A stretch of DNA of 25,739 nucleotides. It comes from Lactifluus volemus. Taxonomy: Eukaryota > Basidiomycota > Agaricomycetes > Russulales > Russulaceae. The notes below the pieces were generated by a model. The model made no database searches, had not been told where the DNA came from, and saw nothing but the letters and a program-made list of their open reading frames with translations. Where the stretch lies: positions 1 through 25,739 of the forward strand of contig WTXI01000437.1 of assembly GCA_022376515.1 (NCBI GenBank). The letters are read 5' to 3'. Shown one piece after another: positions 1 to 7,405 of the stretch. Position numbers and translations under genes: made by a program. The stretch's first letter is position 1. Every line of letters begins with the position of its first letter.

Positions 1-444
1 CGGTCCCTGCGAACCGTGACAGGATGACTTGCTGATTCCTGAAACATGTTTCAAACCCTGAAAGCTGTACGAAGGTCACAGCCCCTACGGCTGTGTACAT
101 AGCCGCGTCTTCTTCTCTATATAAACCCTGTACTTTCTGCCCTAGAGACCTTAAGTCTCAGTTTTGTTTCGCAATCCAAGTCTTCTATCTATTAGAACCT
201 TGCTTGCCTAGAAGCATCAGACCTGAGAGAACCCTCTTGACATCACGCTCTTCGACTTCTTGACACTTTGGTCTCAACCCTGAGCCCAAAGCCCTTGACC
301 TCTGAAACGCTCTTGACTTAGTCGTTTACTAAGTCTCCTCTTTTATCGAACCCTTGATCTTGACTTGCACGTCTTGCAAGTCTAGTTCTTGACTTCACGA
401 ACGAACGTACATTTCGTACAAAGGTCCCACTTGGAACCTTAACA
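1..444 (+). mobile_element. LTR of a Ty3/Gypsy-like element (solo or 3' LTR), left tip outside the window
   Basis: The stretch has the layout of a fungal LTR: a TATATAAA box at 118-125, then a pyrimidine-rich leader, and an end in TAACA at 440-444. The second LTR of the window (23969-24414) begins TGTTACGG and ends TAACA. This window starts with CGG, so about five bases (TGTTA) are probably missing on the left, giving a full length near 449 bp. The next bases belong to a host gene fragment, not a primer-binding site or gag, so this is a solo LTR or the 3' LTR of an element lying to the left. The flanking five bases CGGGG (445-449) would be one copy of the target duplication. LTR identity rests on architecture and ends only. 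Confidence 0.7.
118..125 (+). promoter_or_regulatory. TATA box of the first LTR
   Basis: TATATAAA followed by a C/T-rich stretch, as expected for the U3/R promoter of an LTR. Confidence 0.6.
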
Positions 445-735
445 CGGGGTGATAGGCAGGCCAAGCACAGTTGTTACCAGATCAATGACAGCCTTGAGGG
501 GATTAAGATCCAAGACAGGTGCAAAGAGTTCAGGGCTGCTGAAGGTCCTGGCCACCAACTCTCAATATGCAATATCAATGTCTGTGATGCCATATTTCTT
601 GAGGAGGTTGAGGATGTTGTTTGACAAATTGAAAGCAACTTCACTCATGAGGGTATCAGGCAAGGCCCCCACCCAAATTGTGATGGGGGTGGTTACAACT
701 TGTGGCATTTACTTGCCTGTATGGTGTGACCTTGA
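445..735 (-). pseudogene. CpG-depleted fragment of the protease-like gene family found at 22183
   Basis: Read on the minus strand, 445-699 aligns base for base with 22813-23068 of the protease-like gene. Conserved strings include TIWVG, LPDTL, GITDIDIAY and a final GLPITP. The fragment lacks the extra A that puts the 22183 gene out of frame, so it keeps the older reading frame at that place. It is dead: an arginine CGA codon has become TGA within GITDIDIAY*, and the gene stops at the LTR. The homologous stretch of the other copy has about 23 CpG sites; here only the last one survives and the others are mostly TG or CA. Homology fades leftwards on the minus strand, beyond about 735. Family assignment comes from the intact-looking paralogue. 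Confidence 0.85.
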
Positions 736-1227
736 TGTTGACATCCTTGTGCATCAGGAAAACCTGTTTCAGCTTAAAGGCTCCTTAAAATTTACTTAAT
801 TTTATTATATAACTCCTACAAAGATTTCAGGCAACCACTATTCTAAAAATATTTTGCTTAAAAGCTGCTTGAAATTCTGTAGTTTGCTTGTCAACAGTGA
901 GGATCTAATGGAGCTGCTTAGGCTAAGCATATTAAGCAGAGCTTCAGCAGCTATTTAAGCAGAGCTTAAGCAGCTATTTAAGCCTGTTAAGCAGGGCATA
1001 AAATTATGTTCACAAGCAGACAAATTCACACAAGTCAAAAAAAAATTCAAACTGCAACTTTATTGAAATTATCTAAACTAGGGGTACAAAAACTAACTAA
1101 TCTGTGCTAACACACATCTACCTAAGTCACACTCAACCTCACACAAACAGCAAGTGGCACACTGTGGCATGGGTGGGGCTGCAGGGCTATGGGGAGGTGG
1201 CAGTGGTGGTGGTGGCAGTGGTGGAGG
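736..1227. other. AT-rich, CpG-free left arm with repeated TTAAGC motifs
   Basis: No gene is visible. The stretch is AT-rich with many copies of TTAAGC, CTTAAG and AAGCAG between about 850 and 1000, including a near-tandem CAGCTATTTAAGC pair. It belongs to a run without a single CpG from 447 to 1227. Clustered short motifs like these resemble subterminal repeats of a DNA transposon, but I found no terminal inverted repeats, so this is only an inference. From about 1150 it grades into a G-rich GGTGGTGGC stretch that leads into the purine array. Confidence 0.5.
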
Positions 1228-1336
1228 CGTGGGAAGAGGTGGGGGAGGAGGCGCGGGAGGAGGTGTGGGAGGAGGCGAGGGGTGCGGGAGGCACGAGAGA
1301 ACGCGCAGGAGGCGCGGGGGAATGCACAGGGTGCGG
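1228..1336 (+). repeat. Purine-rich CpG-rich minisatellite array, left part
   Basis: Degenerate repeats of GGGAGGAGGCG, GAACGCGCAGG and CACAGGGTGCGG on the plus strand, almost free of T. The same words resume at 2207, directly after the solo LTR. Removing the LTR and one target copy joins the two parts into one continuous array. Frames on both strands stay open through it (Glu/Arg/Gly-rich on plus, Pro-rich on minus), which is expected from such composition and does not by itself indicate a gene. Confidence 0.7.
1332..1336. repeat. Target-site duplication TGCGG, left copy
   Basis: Five bases immediately before the TGTTACAG start of the solo LTR; identical to 2207-2211. Confidence 0.8.
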
Positions 1337-1611
1337 TGTTACAGTTCCACCGTCACATGACGTTCAGAAAAATACCACTGGCAACCGTGGGAAATTCAAA
1401 CCATTTTAAGCCATATAAACAAACAGTAACAAACAAGAACCAAGCTACGTAAACAGTGAAGACACGTGACGCTCGATCTATCCCCGATCCGATCTCGCTT
1501 ACATAACTACTATACAGTACTATACAGATTCAGTTACGATAGGGTTCCCCCGAGATTACCCCGATGTGACCCCGACATCATTCCGGCGCAGCGCCGAGGT
1601 TACCCCAGGAT

Positions 1612-1651
1612 CTCGATACATCTCGATCCTATCTCGATGCTATCTCGATCA
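1612..1651. repeat. TCTCGAT short tandem repeats in the U3 part of the solo LTR
   Basis: Four copies of (A/T)TCTCGAT spaced 8-14 bases apart, upstream of the TATA box at 1741. Confidence 0.7.
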
Positions 1652-1740
1652 GCCCCTATTAGCCCCTATCTATTATTATATCGTGATGTCACCCTATGTG
1701 ACATCCCTGAGACTCCCTTAGTAAGCATCACACCCAGTAG

Positions 1741-1748
1741 TATATAAG
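1741..1748 (+). promoter_or_regulatory. TATA box of the solo LTR
   Basis: TATATAAG about 400 bases into the LTR, followed by a C/T-rich leader. Confidence 0.6.
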
Positions 1749-2206
1749 CTGGCACTTTCAGTGCCCCTTGTCTTTAGTCTTCACTTCGTCTTTAATCAGA
1801 ACCACCATCTTCCCACTTTCCAAAGACCTTCCGGTCTCCCCTCTCATCTCTTAAGTCTTCCTCCCTAACCTTTAGTGTGTTAGGAGGATTAGCTCTTGTC
1901 TACCAGAGAGGGGCCCTAGAGATCATTGACAATACCAGGAGTGCATCCGTCAGCGCGACGCCCTCCTCCTGAGTAGAGCCAGTGGGACATAGAACCCTGA
2001 ACCCTGATTAGTCAGACTAAGCCTCGTGACCACTGCGGCTTAGTCACCCGTTACATCATCACCAGGTATCCCACGGTCACGTGATAGGTCTCACGTGCCC
2101 TCAAGTTTAGTCAGCAACCCCAAGTGCCACGTGACGCTAGCCCTTGTTGGACTAGGTCTCGTGACTAAGCTCACGTCGAGCGCCAAGGCCCTTCTGAGCC
2201 TTGACA

Positions 2207-2211
2207 TGCGG
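2207..2211. repeat. Target-site duplication TGCGG, right copy
   Basis: Directly follows the CCTTGACA end of the solo LTR; identical to 1332-1336. Confidence 0.8.
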
Positions 2212-2940
2212 GAGGAGGCGAGAACGCATGAGGAGGCACAGGGTGCGGAAGGATGCGAGGAACGCAGGAGGTGGCACAGGGCGCGGAGAAAGCGCAGGGT
2301 GCGGAAAGCGCAAGCACAGGCGCAGGCGCAGGGCACGGGAAGAGCACGTGAATGTGCAGGGTGCAGGAAGCGCAGGCGAACGCGCAGGGGCGGGAGGTGC
2401 GAGAGGAGGCGCGGGAGGAGGCGCGGGAAACGTAGGAGGCGCAAGCAGCACGGGAGCACAGGGAGACGGAAGCGGCAGAGGCGGCGGTGCAGGAGGTGGT
2501 GGTCCAGGCAGCGGAGGCGGAGGAAGCGATGAAAAAGAGTCAGACGCGTTGGGGCGGGGCAGGCAGGGTGACAACGTACCGGGGAGAGGTGCAGAAGGCA
2601 CCGGCGCAGGCAGCGCCCTCGCAGTGCCAAAGGATCCAAGAGGAGGAAAAAGCGGTGGGGGAGGTGCAGGAACAGGAGGCATATGACGACGCGACAGAGG
2701 CAAAAGCAGAGGTAGAGAAGGAGAGGCGGAGGCGGAGGCGGCAGCAGTGGGATGCGTTGCACGACAAAGAACCAGGGGGACGCGTTGCACGGCAACGAAC
2801 CAGGAGGGGACGCAGTCGCGACGAAGGCGGCGGGGAGGCATGAGACAGGGAGCGGTGGTGGTGGCGACAGCAGAGGACAGAGACGCGCAGACAGACAGAA
2901 GGAGGGGACAAAAGGACGTGGCAAGAAAAGATGAGGCACG
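2207..2940 (+). repeat. Purine-rich CpG-rich minisatellite array, right part
   Basis: Continuation of the array at 1228-1336, with recurring CAGGGTGCGG, GGAGGCGCGGGA and GGCGCAGGCGCAGG words, strongly purine-rich on the plus strand. The regularity decays after about 2540. Several long frames cross it on both strands. The one read from about 2487 to 2843 has the most protein-like composition (Glu/Gln/Ala-rich, then basic, possibly coiled coil), but nothing in it matches a family I know. The array is rich in CpG although it sits between two CpG-free arms. Confidence 0.65.
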
Positions 2941-2972
2941 AAAATCAACATGGTGCCAACAAGAATAAACAA
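2941..2972 (+). repeat. 32-bp direct repeat, copy 1
   Basis: Begins AAAATCAACATGGTGC and ends AAGAATAAACAA; matches 3021-3052 at 29 of 32 positions. Confidence 0.85.
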
Positions 2973-3020
2973 CGGAGCATAATGATTCCTTTTAAGGAAA
3001 TGTCAGAGTGGGGGACAACG

Positions 3021-3052
3021 AAAATCAGCATCGTGCAAACAAGAATAAACAA
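3021..3052 (+). repeat. 32-bp direct repeat, copy 2
   Basis: Begins AAAATCAGCATCGTGC and ends AAGAATAAACAA; starts 80 bases after copy 1 with three substitutions. Confidence 0.85.
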
Positions 3053-3080
3053 TAATCACGTGATCTGTAACGACTTAGCG

Positions 3081-3657
3081 AAATTTTCATGATTTAACAA
3101 AAATTTCAGACACCTTACTTAATTTACTTAATTTACTTAGACAATTTTTGTGTACTTAGCATCCTTGACTGGTGATTTATGTCCTTAATTTTATTAGATT
3201 GGCTTAGTGATGCTTAATTAGCTTAAATTATTTCAATTTGCTTAAGTCTAATGGTGCTAAGCTGCCTAAGCCTGCCTTAACAACACTAAGCAGTGGCTAA
3301 GCCTGTCTAAGGCCAACTAGGTTTTGCTGATGTGGTCCTATTAGTAGCAGGTGCTACAGCTTTAGGGGTTGGTAGGATCCTCCCACTGATAAGATGGGCT
3401 GTCATCCATTTAGGGGCTCTCTCCCCCAGCTTCTGACTCCCACCTTGTCAGGTCAGCCCTCCATCTTTCTTCTTTCTCTCTCCATGTTTGCCATAGCTTT
3501 TGCTAACACCTCTCTTTCTAGCCTTGTGCCTTTTTTTTTTTTTCCTTTTTCTCACCACCCTGTTATAGTCCTCTCTGTTGTCTTGCATAGTACCACCTTT
3601 GTACTGTCCATGTCATGTGGTCTTCAACTGTGCCTCCTTGCTTCAATGTCAGTGTTT
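3081..3657. other. AT-rich, CpG-free right arm
   Basis: No gene is supported. There is no CpG in these 577 bases. The left part has TTACTTAAT in three near-tandem copies (about 3116-3140) and many CTTAAG, CTAAGC and TTAAG words like those of the left arm. A stretch beginning TCTAATGG and running into GCCTAAGCC resembles a stretch around 905 in direct, not inverted, orientation. The right part is pyrimidine-rich with a long T run near 3530. CpG returns at 3658, on entry to the CIA30 neighbourhood. Confidence 0.5.
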
Positions 3658-3781
3658 CGGGACCTGAGGCCTGTCTACCTTGTTGCTCCACTCCGGTGCC
3701 ATGTGTGAGCCGTCTCGTCCCACTGCGGGTCTTGACCTGGCAGGCAGATGGAACTATCCACTGTTGAAAACAATAATAACA

Positions 3782-4769
3782 TTAAGAAACGAGGATAGGG
3801 GAGCCTGGGGAGGGGGGAGATGTGCGTGGAGGAGCCGTGACGTCCTCTTCATTGACAGCACGAATCTCGCTCCGCAATGCCGAGCTCATACATACCTTCT
3901 ACGCCTGCATTACCGAGGAGAGATATGCCCACGGAACGAACGCGTTCGCGAAGCATCGACACCGGTTGGGTATTAATCGTACCCGCCTTGGTCATCACAA
4001 AGCCTTCGAATGGGACCCATTTTTTTTTACGTTCAACCCAAAATAAAAAAATAGGGTTTGTGAACAACGCACAAAGACATCTTTTCAACTACCGTCTTGA
4101 CGCGTAAAATAAAGCCATAAATTGTCGTCGGTCGGACTTTCGGTTTGGATGTTGACAAAGTAAGAGTGTCGCGTGCGTGGATGACCCACGACGCGGACGC
4201 GTAATGCGAGGAAACGATGATTCGACCGTGACGCGTCCATGATCACCAAACAACGTCGGACGAAGATGCAATCAAAAAAGCAAAAAGTTGGGCAATTAAA
4301 AAAAAATTTCGGGGGAATACACACACACACCTTGTTACGAAAACCGGCGTAGCCACCGCAGATCTGCTCTTCGTAACCGGGACGTACGGCGAGGCTCATG
4401 GCGCTGTGAAAGTGAGCTGAGCCAACGACATCACCACCCGGGCCAGTACCAGTACTGGGATTTGAAGGCAAACGAGCAGGATCGTGATCAAAGTCAAAGT
4501 GAACGGAGAAAGTACCGCCAACGTCGGCGTCGCAGCCATAAGCGTATTCCTTGATCACTTCGGGAGTGGTGAGCGTGAAGAGCGTCAGGGGTGCACGTGA
4601 AGGTGGCTCGGCGCCTTGCATTTGCAACACTTTTTTTGTTCCAAAACTCTTGTTTAGCGCAGAGAGATAGGAATGGGAAATGGAATGGGGAATTGGACGG
4701 ACCTCTTGCGGTAGCATCGCGAGCGACTCTGCTGGACCTGTTGAGGTACGATCTTAAGTTTGACGTCAT
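3782..4769 (-). pseudogene. CIA30-type complex I intermediate-associated protein, copy 1, inactivated
   Basis: CIA30 proteins help assemble mitochondrial NADH:ubiquinone oxidoreductase. The start MTSNLRSYLNRSSRVARD at 4769 is followed by a phase-1 intron (from 4702). Then come GAEPPSR, YGCDADVGG, SLAVRPGYEEQ and GGYAGFRNK, a second intron, HRFLALRVRV, RTRHSYFVNIQT, a third intron, PFEGFVMTKAGTI and RSVGISLLGNAGVEG, the order of the family. Lesions: the tryptophan of GGWEDVF is TGA at 4085-4087; the acceptors of introns 2 and 3 have lost AG compared with copy 2; three codons after LW are missing; and the FGELMDD segment is scrambled by paired small indels. The tail IRAVNEEDVT is present but out of frame, ending at a TAA at 3782. 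The start is taken from the matching copy at 18700. Confidence 0.85.
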
Positions 4770-5092
4770 TTTGGTACGGGTGAGGCAATGGACGAAAATG
4801 CTTACTGCCTGCTGGGTTCTCAACTCCTCCTCCCCTTCGGACCTCCTATAGAAGGGAGATACAATTCTGCTATATGTCCCGAGAAGCTAGAACACCTCGC
4901 ACAGGAAATTTGCCATTGTTCCTTGCTTGTGCTAGGCCTCACAGCTCACGTAGGTAACTCCGCAGTCTCTAAACAACATTCACTAAAAGTAGAAGGTTCC
5001 TTACGATCATATTGCACCAGAAAACTGTTCCTTGCACATAGTGGCAGTGGCGGTGGCGGAATGCCTATGCTCATAGGCACAGGGGGTGTCAA
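3872..5092. repeat. Duplicated block A, copy 1
   Basis: About 1.2 kb matching 17823-19101 in the same orientation. It covers the CIA30 pseudogene and its upstream region, including the shared strings GACGAAAATGCTTACTGCC and AACAACATTCACTAAAAGT. Similarity begins at CCGCAATG (3872) and fades after GGGTGTCAAAG near 5092. Indels of 1-17 bases separate the copies. Confidence 0.85.
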
Positions 5093-5473
5093 AGGCGCAG
5101 GAGGTGGCGAGGCGACGAGGCGGCTCGCATGTGCTGTCGCGCGCCGAAAGTGAGGACACCCTGCAGAGATGAGCATGGTATTATTGAACATAACTTATCT
5201 CTATAAAGATCGACTTCCCTGGTCTACTCTTCGCATCCATGCTGAACTTTATTTTTCCTTGATATTACGGTTTGGAGACATGCCACCACGACATCATTTG
5301 TCTTTGTGCCTTTAAAACACTTTGTTGCCCTGGTATTTTTTTTCATTTTGTTGTCGTTGCCCGGTAAATGGCCCGTTGACGTTTCTTCTGATCTTCGTTT
5401 GAGATTGGGATCAGGGATACGTGTTGATGTCCGCCTACGGTCAGCGCTTACAGTCAGATGTCCGACCTTGCTT
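5093..5473. other. Single-copy spacer between block A1 and block B1
   Basis: No gene recognised. The part near 5040-5130, read on the minus strand, is proline-rich (PPPAPLTPP, GIPPPPLPL) and may be a remnant of a coding exon. The rest has no homology I can name. Confidence 0.4.
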
Positions 5474-7251
5474 TGGGAATTACATTTCGCCCGTAGTCAG
5501 TGTCCCCCGATGAAGCCTGTCCCAAATCCCAGGGGCATGCATACAGCAGTGCATAGTAGAGGAATTGGATACTACATGTATTAGCGCGAACCAGCCTGAG
5601 AGCCCAGACGAGGTTGGTTTCCTTCGGAACATCGGGCCGACACCACAATTTCGGCAAGTAAACTTTGAGCCGGATACAACCTGACCACATGGTGACAAGT
5701 GCCATCCAGACCTGCGGAACTCTCCGTTTTGAATCTTACAGCAAGTACTAATTCATGCACGAACGCGCGGTGTGTGCTAGGCTACGTACAGTATGTCCGC
5801 TACCCCGGGCCAGGCGTCTGAAGGAATTCCACTAGCAGACCAACCTGGTAGAAGGAAGGGCAACGGCACAGGAATCCTCAGGCTCGCGAGCCTTCCCCTC
5901 GTCCCATTTGGTGAGACAAAGCGGGGGCCGATGACAATCCCACGAATTGCTTTTTTTTTTTTTTTTCGATTGGCTAGGTCATGGTTCAGGGACGCCCTGT
6001 GTTTCCCTTTTTCACCTAATATCTTCGCCTGTGGCTCGTGCGCAGCTCCAGGCGAGATGGTACCGTGACATATTTTTGATCATCTGCTAGAGACCCTGAG
6101 GGACCTAAAGCTAGCACACGAGGAGACGCTCCTGTCTTTGGTGAGCTGGGATGGACCGCGCAAGGTAGGACCTATGTGTGTGTTCGTTGTACGTCCACTT
6201 CTCCCATTTCGTTTTTTCTTGAACGTTCATCAGCAGAAGTCCATCGCTACTTCCGAGCCATGGCTTGGATGTATGAACCGCGTACTCCGCCGCTTCCATA
6301 GCATTGCTTCGCTCGTGAAAGAGGACGCTGTCATTCCCTACCTGCATATAGCCTGTTCAATAATTGCGCGAACGAGTTTTCGACTGCGAACATCGCGTAC
6401 TCGTATGGGGTGTGTTTCAACTGTTGGTGCCAGAGAAATTGAGAACCATTGCGGGGATTCAATGGCCTGGGATAGGAGCCGCTGCTGGCACTATTTCACA
6501 GCGAACACCGTGCTAGTGCCATTGGCATGGAGACAAGCTTGCAATTGTCAATGACTTGATGTGCGGCGTACACTTGCAGATAATCATATGACTCATCGTA
6601 TACAGTAGGAAGATATCAGTGACGAGCGAAGACTCGAGGCAGAAAAGCATTGGTTAATATCTGTGAAACGCTCCACTGCATGATGTATCTATCATAACCG
6701 TTTGGTGTACATATGTTAGGCTAGATATTCTCCTTGCTATCCTGTAAGCTTTATCAGAATGGGGGTGTTCCAATGTACAGTACAATATTTTAGTACAGTG
6801 GAACGATTCGAGTCCATCCCCGAGGCCTACCATCTTTTCCTTCAGTGACTTATTCAAATTGGGGACCACCTTGTGCTTTCGCTTCAACATAAATACCACT
6901 TCCAAGTCTCTTGATTCTACCTGTATGCGCTGGCAGTACCTTGGGAATTTGGCCCCGGTCTTGCAATGACCTTCGTGCCATGCTAGTAAATACTAGTACG
7001 TAGTCAACACTGGCATCGCTCTTTCAACACACAGTTAAGCGCATTCTCAACCGTATCTCAATCTTTCGCCTTCGTCCCTGATTGGCTTGCGATTCCGGGG
7101 AATCCTGAGTTTAATCGTTGAATTGGCTATTTGGCTTTGTGAGTTCAAGTTAGCCTATTCAAGTAACGTATTCAAGTTGTTGCGTGTTTCAATCGAAGGT
7201 AAGGGAGGGTTCCTATCGTAGACTTGTAATAATAGACCTGCAAACCTACTC
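5474..7251. other. 3' flank of NLR gene 1 inside block B, no gene recognised
   Basis: This 1.8-kb stretch is shared with 12192-13871 but has no frame that stays open and similar in both copies. One possible exon, about 6090-6165 on the plus strand (LAHEETLLSLVSWDGPRK, followed by a GTAGG donor), has an in-frame TAG at the tryptophan in copy 2. A T run lies near 5951-5966. It may be an old gene remnant or untranslated sequence. Confidence 0.4.
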
Positions 7252-7405
7252 TCAGTGGGCAATGTACTCCGACAGTAGCTGCATCATCTTCATGTCATCG
7301 TTTGTCGCAACCTGGAGCGCCGTCCTACCCTCGTTATCCACCGCACTTCCATCCGCCCCATGCTCGAGCAACAAGCGTGCAACAGCGAACTTGGATCGGC
7401 CCTGG
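7252..7405 (-). pseudogene. Detached last ankyrin repeat of NLR gene 1
   Basis: Directly downstream of the stop at 7406, a shifted frame encodes FAVARLLLEHGAD, EGRTALQVA and LLSEYIAH and then stops. It matches the intact end of copy 2 (FAVAQLLLEHGAD, LLSEHIAH, stop at 13872). A net one-base frame change separates it from the main frame, and no intron of plausible size could bridge the two. Confidence 0.85.

Larger units (their letters stand above)
1337..2206 (+). mobile_element. 870-bp solo LTR with TGCGG target duplication
   Basis: It starts TGTTACAG, ends CCTTGACA, and is bracketed by TGCGG on both sides (1332-1336, 2207-2211), the 5-bp duplication typical of LTR integrases. A TATATAAG box lies at 1741-1748, followed by a C/T-rich leader. 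Upstream are a cluster of TCTCGAT repeats (about 1612-1651) and two AGCCCCTAT copies, and four CACGTG palindromes occur in the element. There is no internal region, so it is a solo LTR left by LTR-LTR recombination. It is longer than the roughly 446-bp LTRs elsewhere in the window and seems to be another family. Open frames inside it show no recognisable protein. Confidence 0.82.

Noticed and set aside
1..444. The first LTR as a 5' LTR with its body to the right
   Set aside because: The sequence after 444 is a host gene fragment with no primer-binding site or gag.
449..799. A 116-codon plus-strand frame
   Set aside because: The homology to the 22183 gene is on the opposite strand; this frame is its shadow, kept open by loss of CpG.
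1337..2055. A shorter solo LTR ending at CCGTTACA
   Set aside because: The flanking bases do not match, whereas the end at 2206 gives a perfect TGCGG duplication and rejoins the array.
2091..2972. A 293-codon minus-strand frame and other long frames over the purine array
   Set aside because: They are Pro/Leu/Arg-rich products of a T-poor repetitive tract; overlapping frames are open on both strands and none has a recognisable domain.
736..3657. The two TTAAGC-rich arms as terminal inverted repeats of one DNA transposon
   Set aside because: Similar words in the two arms run in direct, not inverted, orientation, and no matching ends or target duplication were found.
3394..3708. A 104-codon plus-strand frame, hydrophobic, possibly membrane
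   Set aside because: It is pyrimidine-rich, contains a long T run, starts in CpG-free decayed sequence and has no family signal.
6138..6554. A 138-codon plus-strand frame in block B1
   Set aside because: The matching region of copy 2 has stops and indels in this frame and no domain is recognisable.
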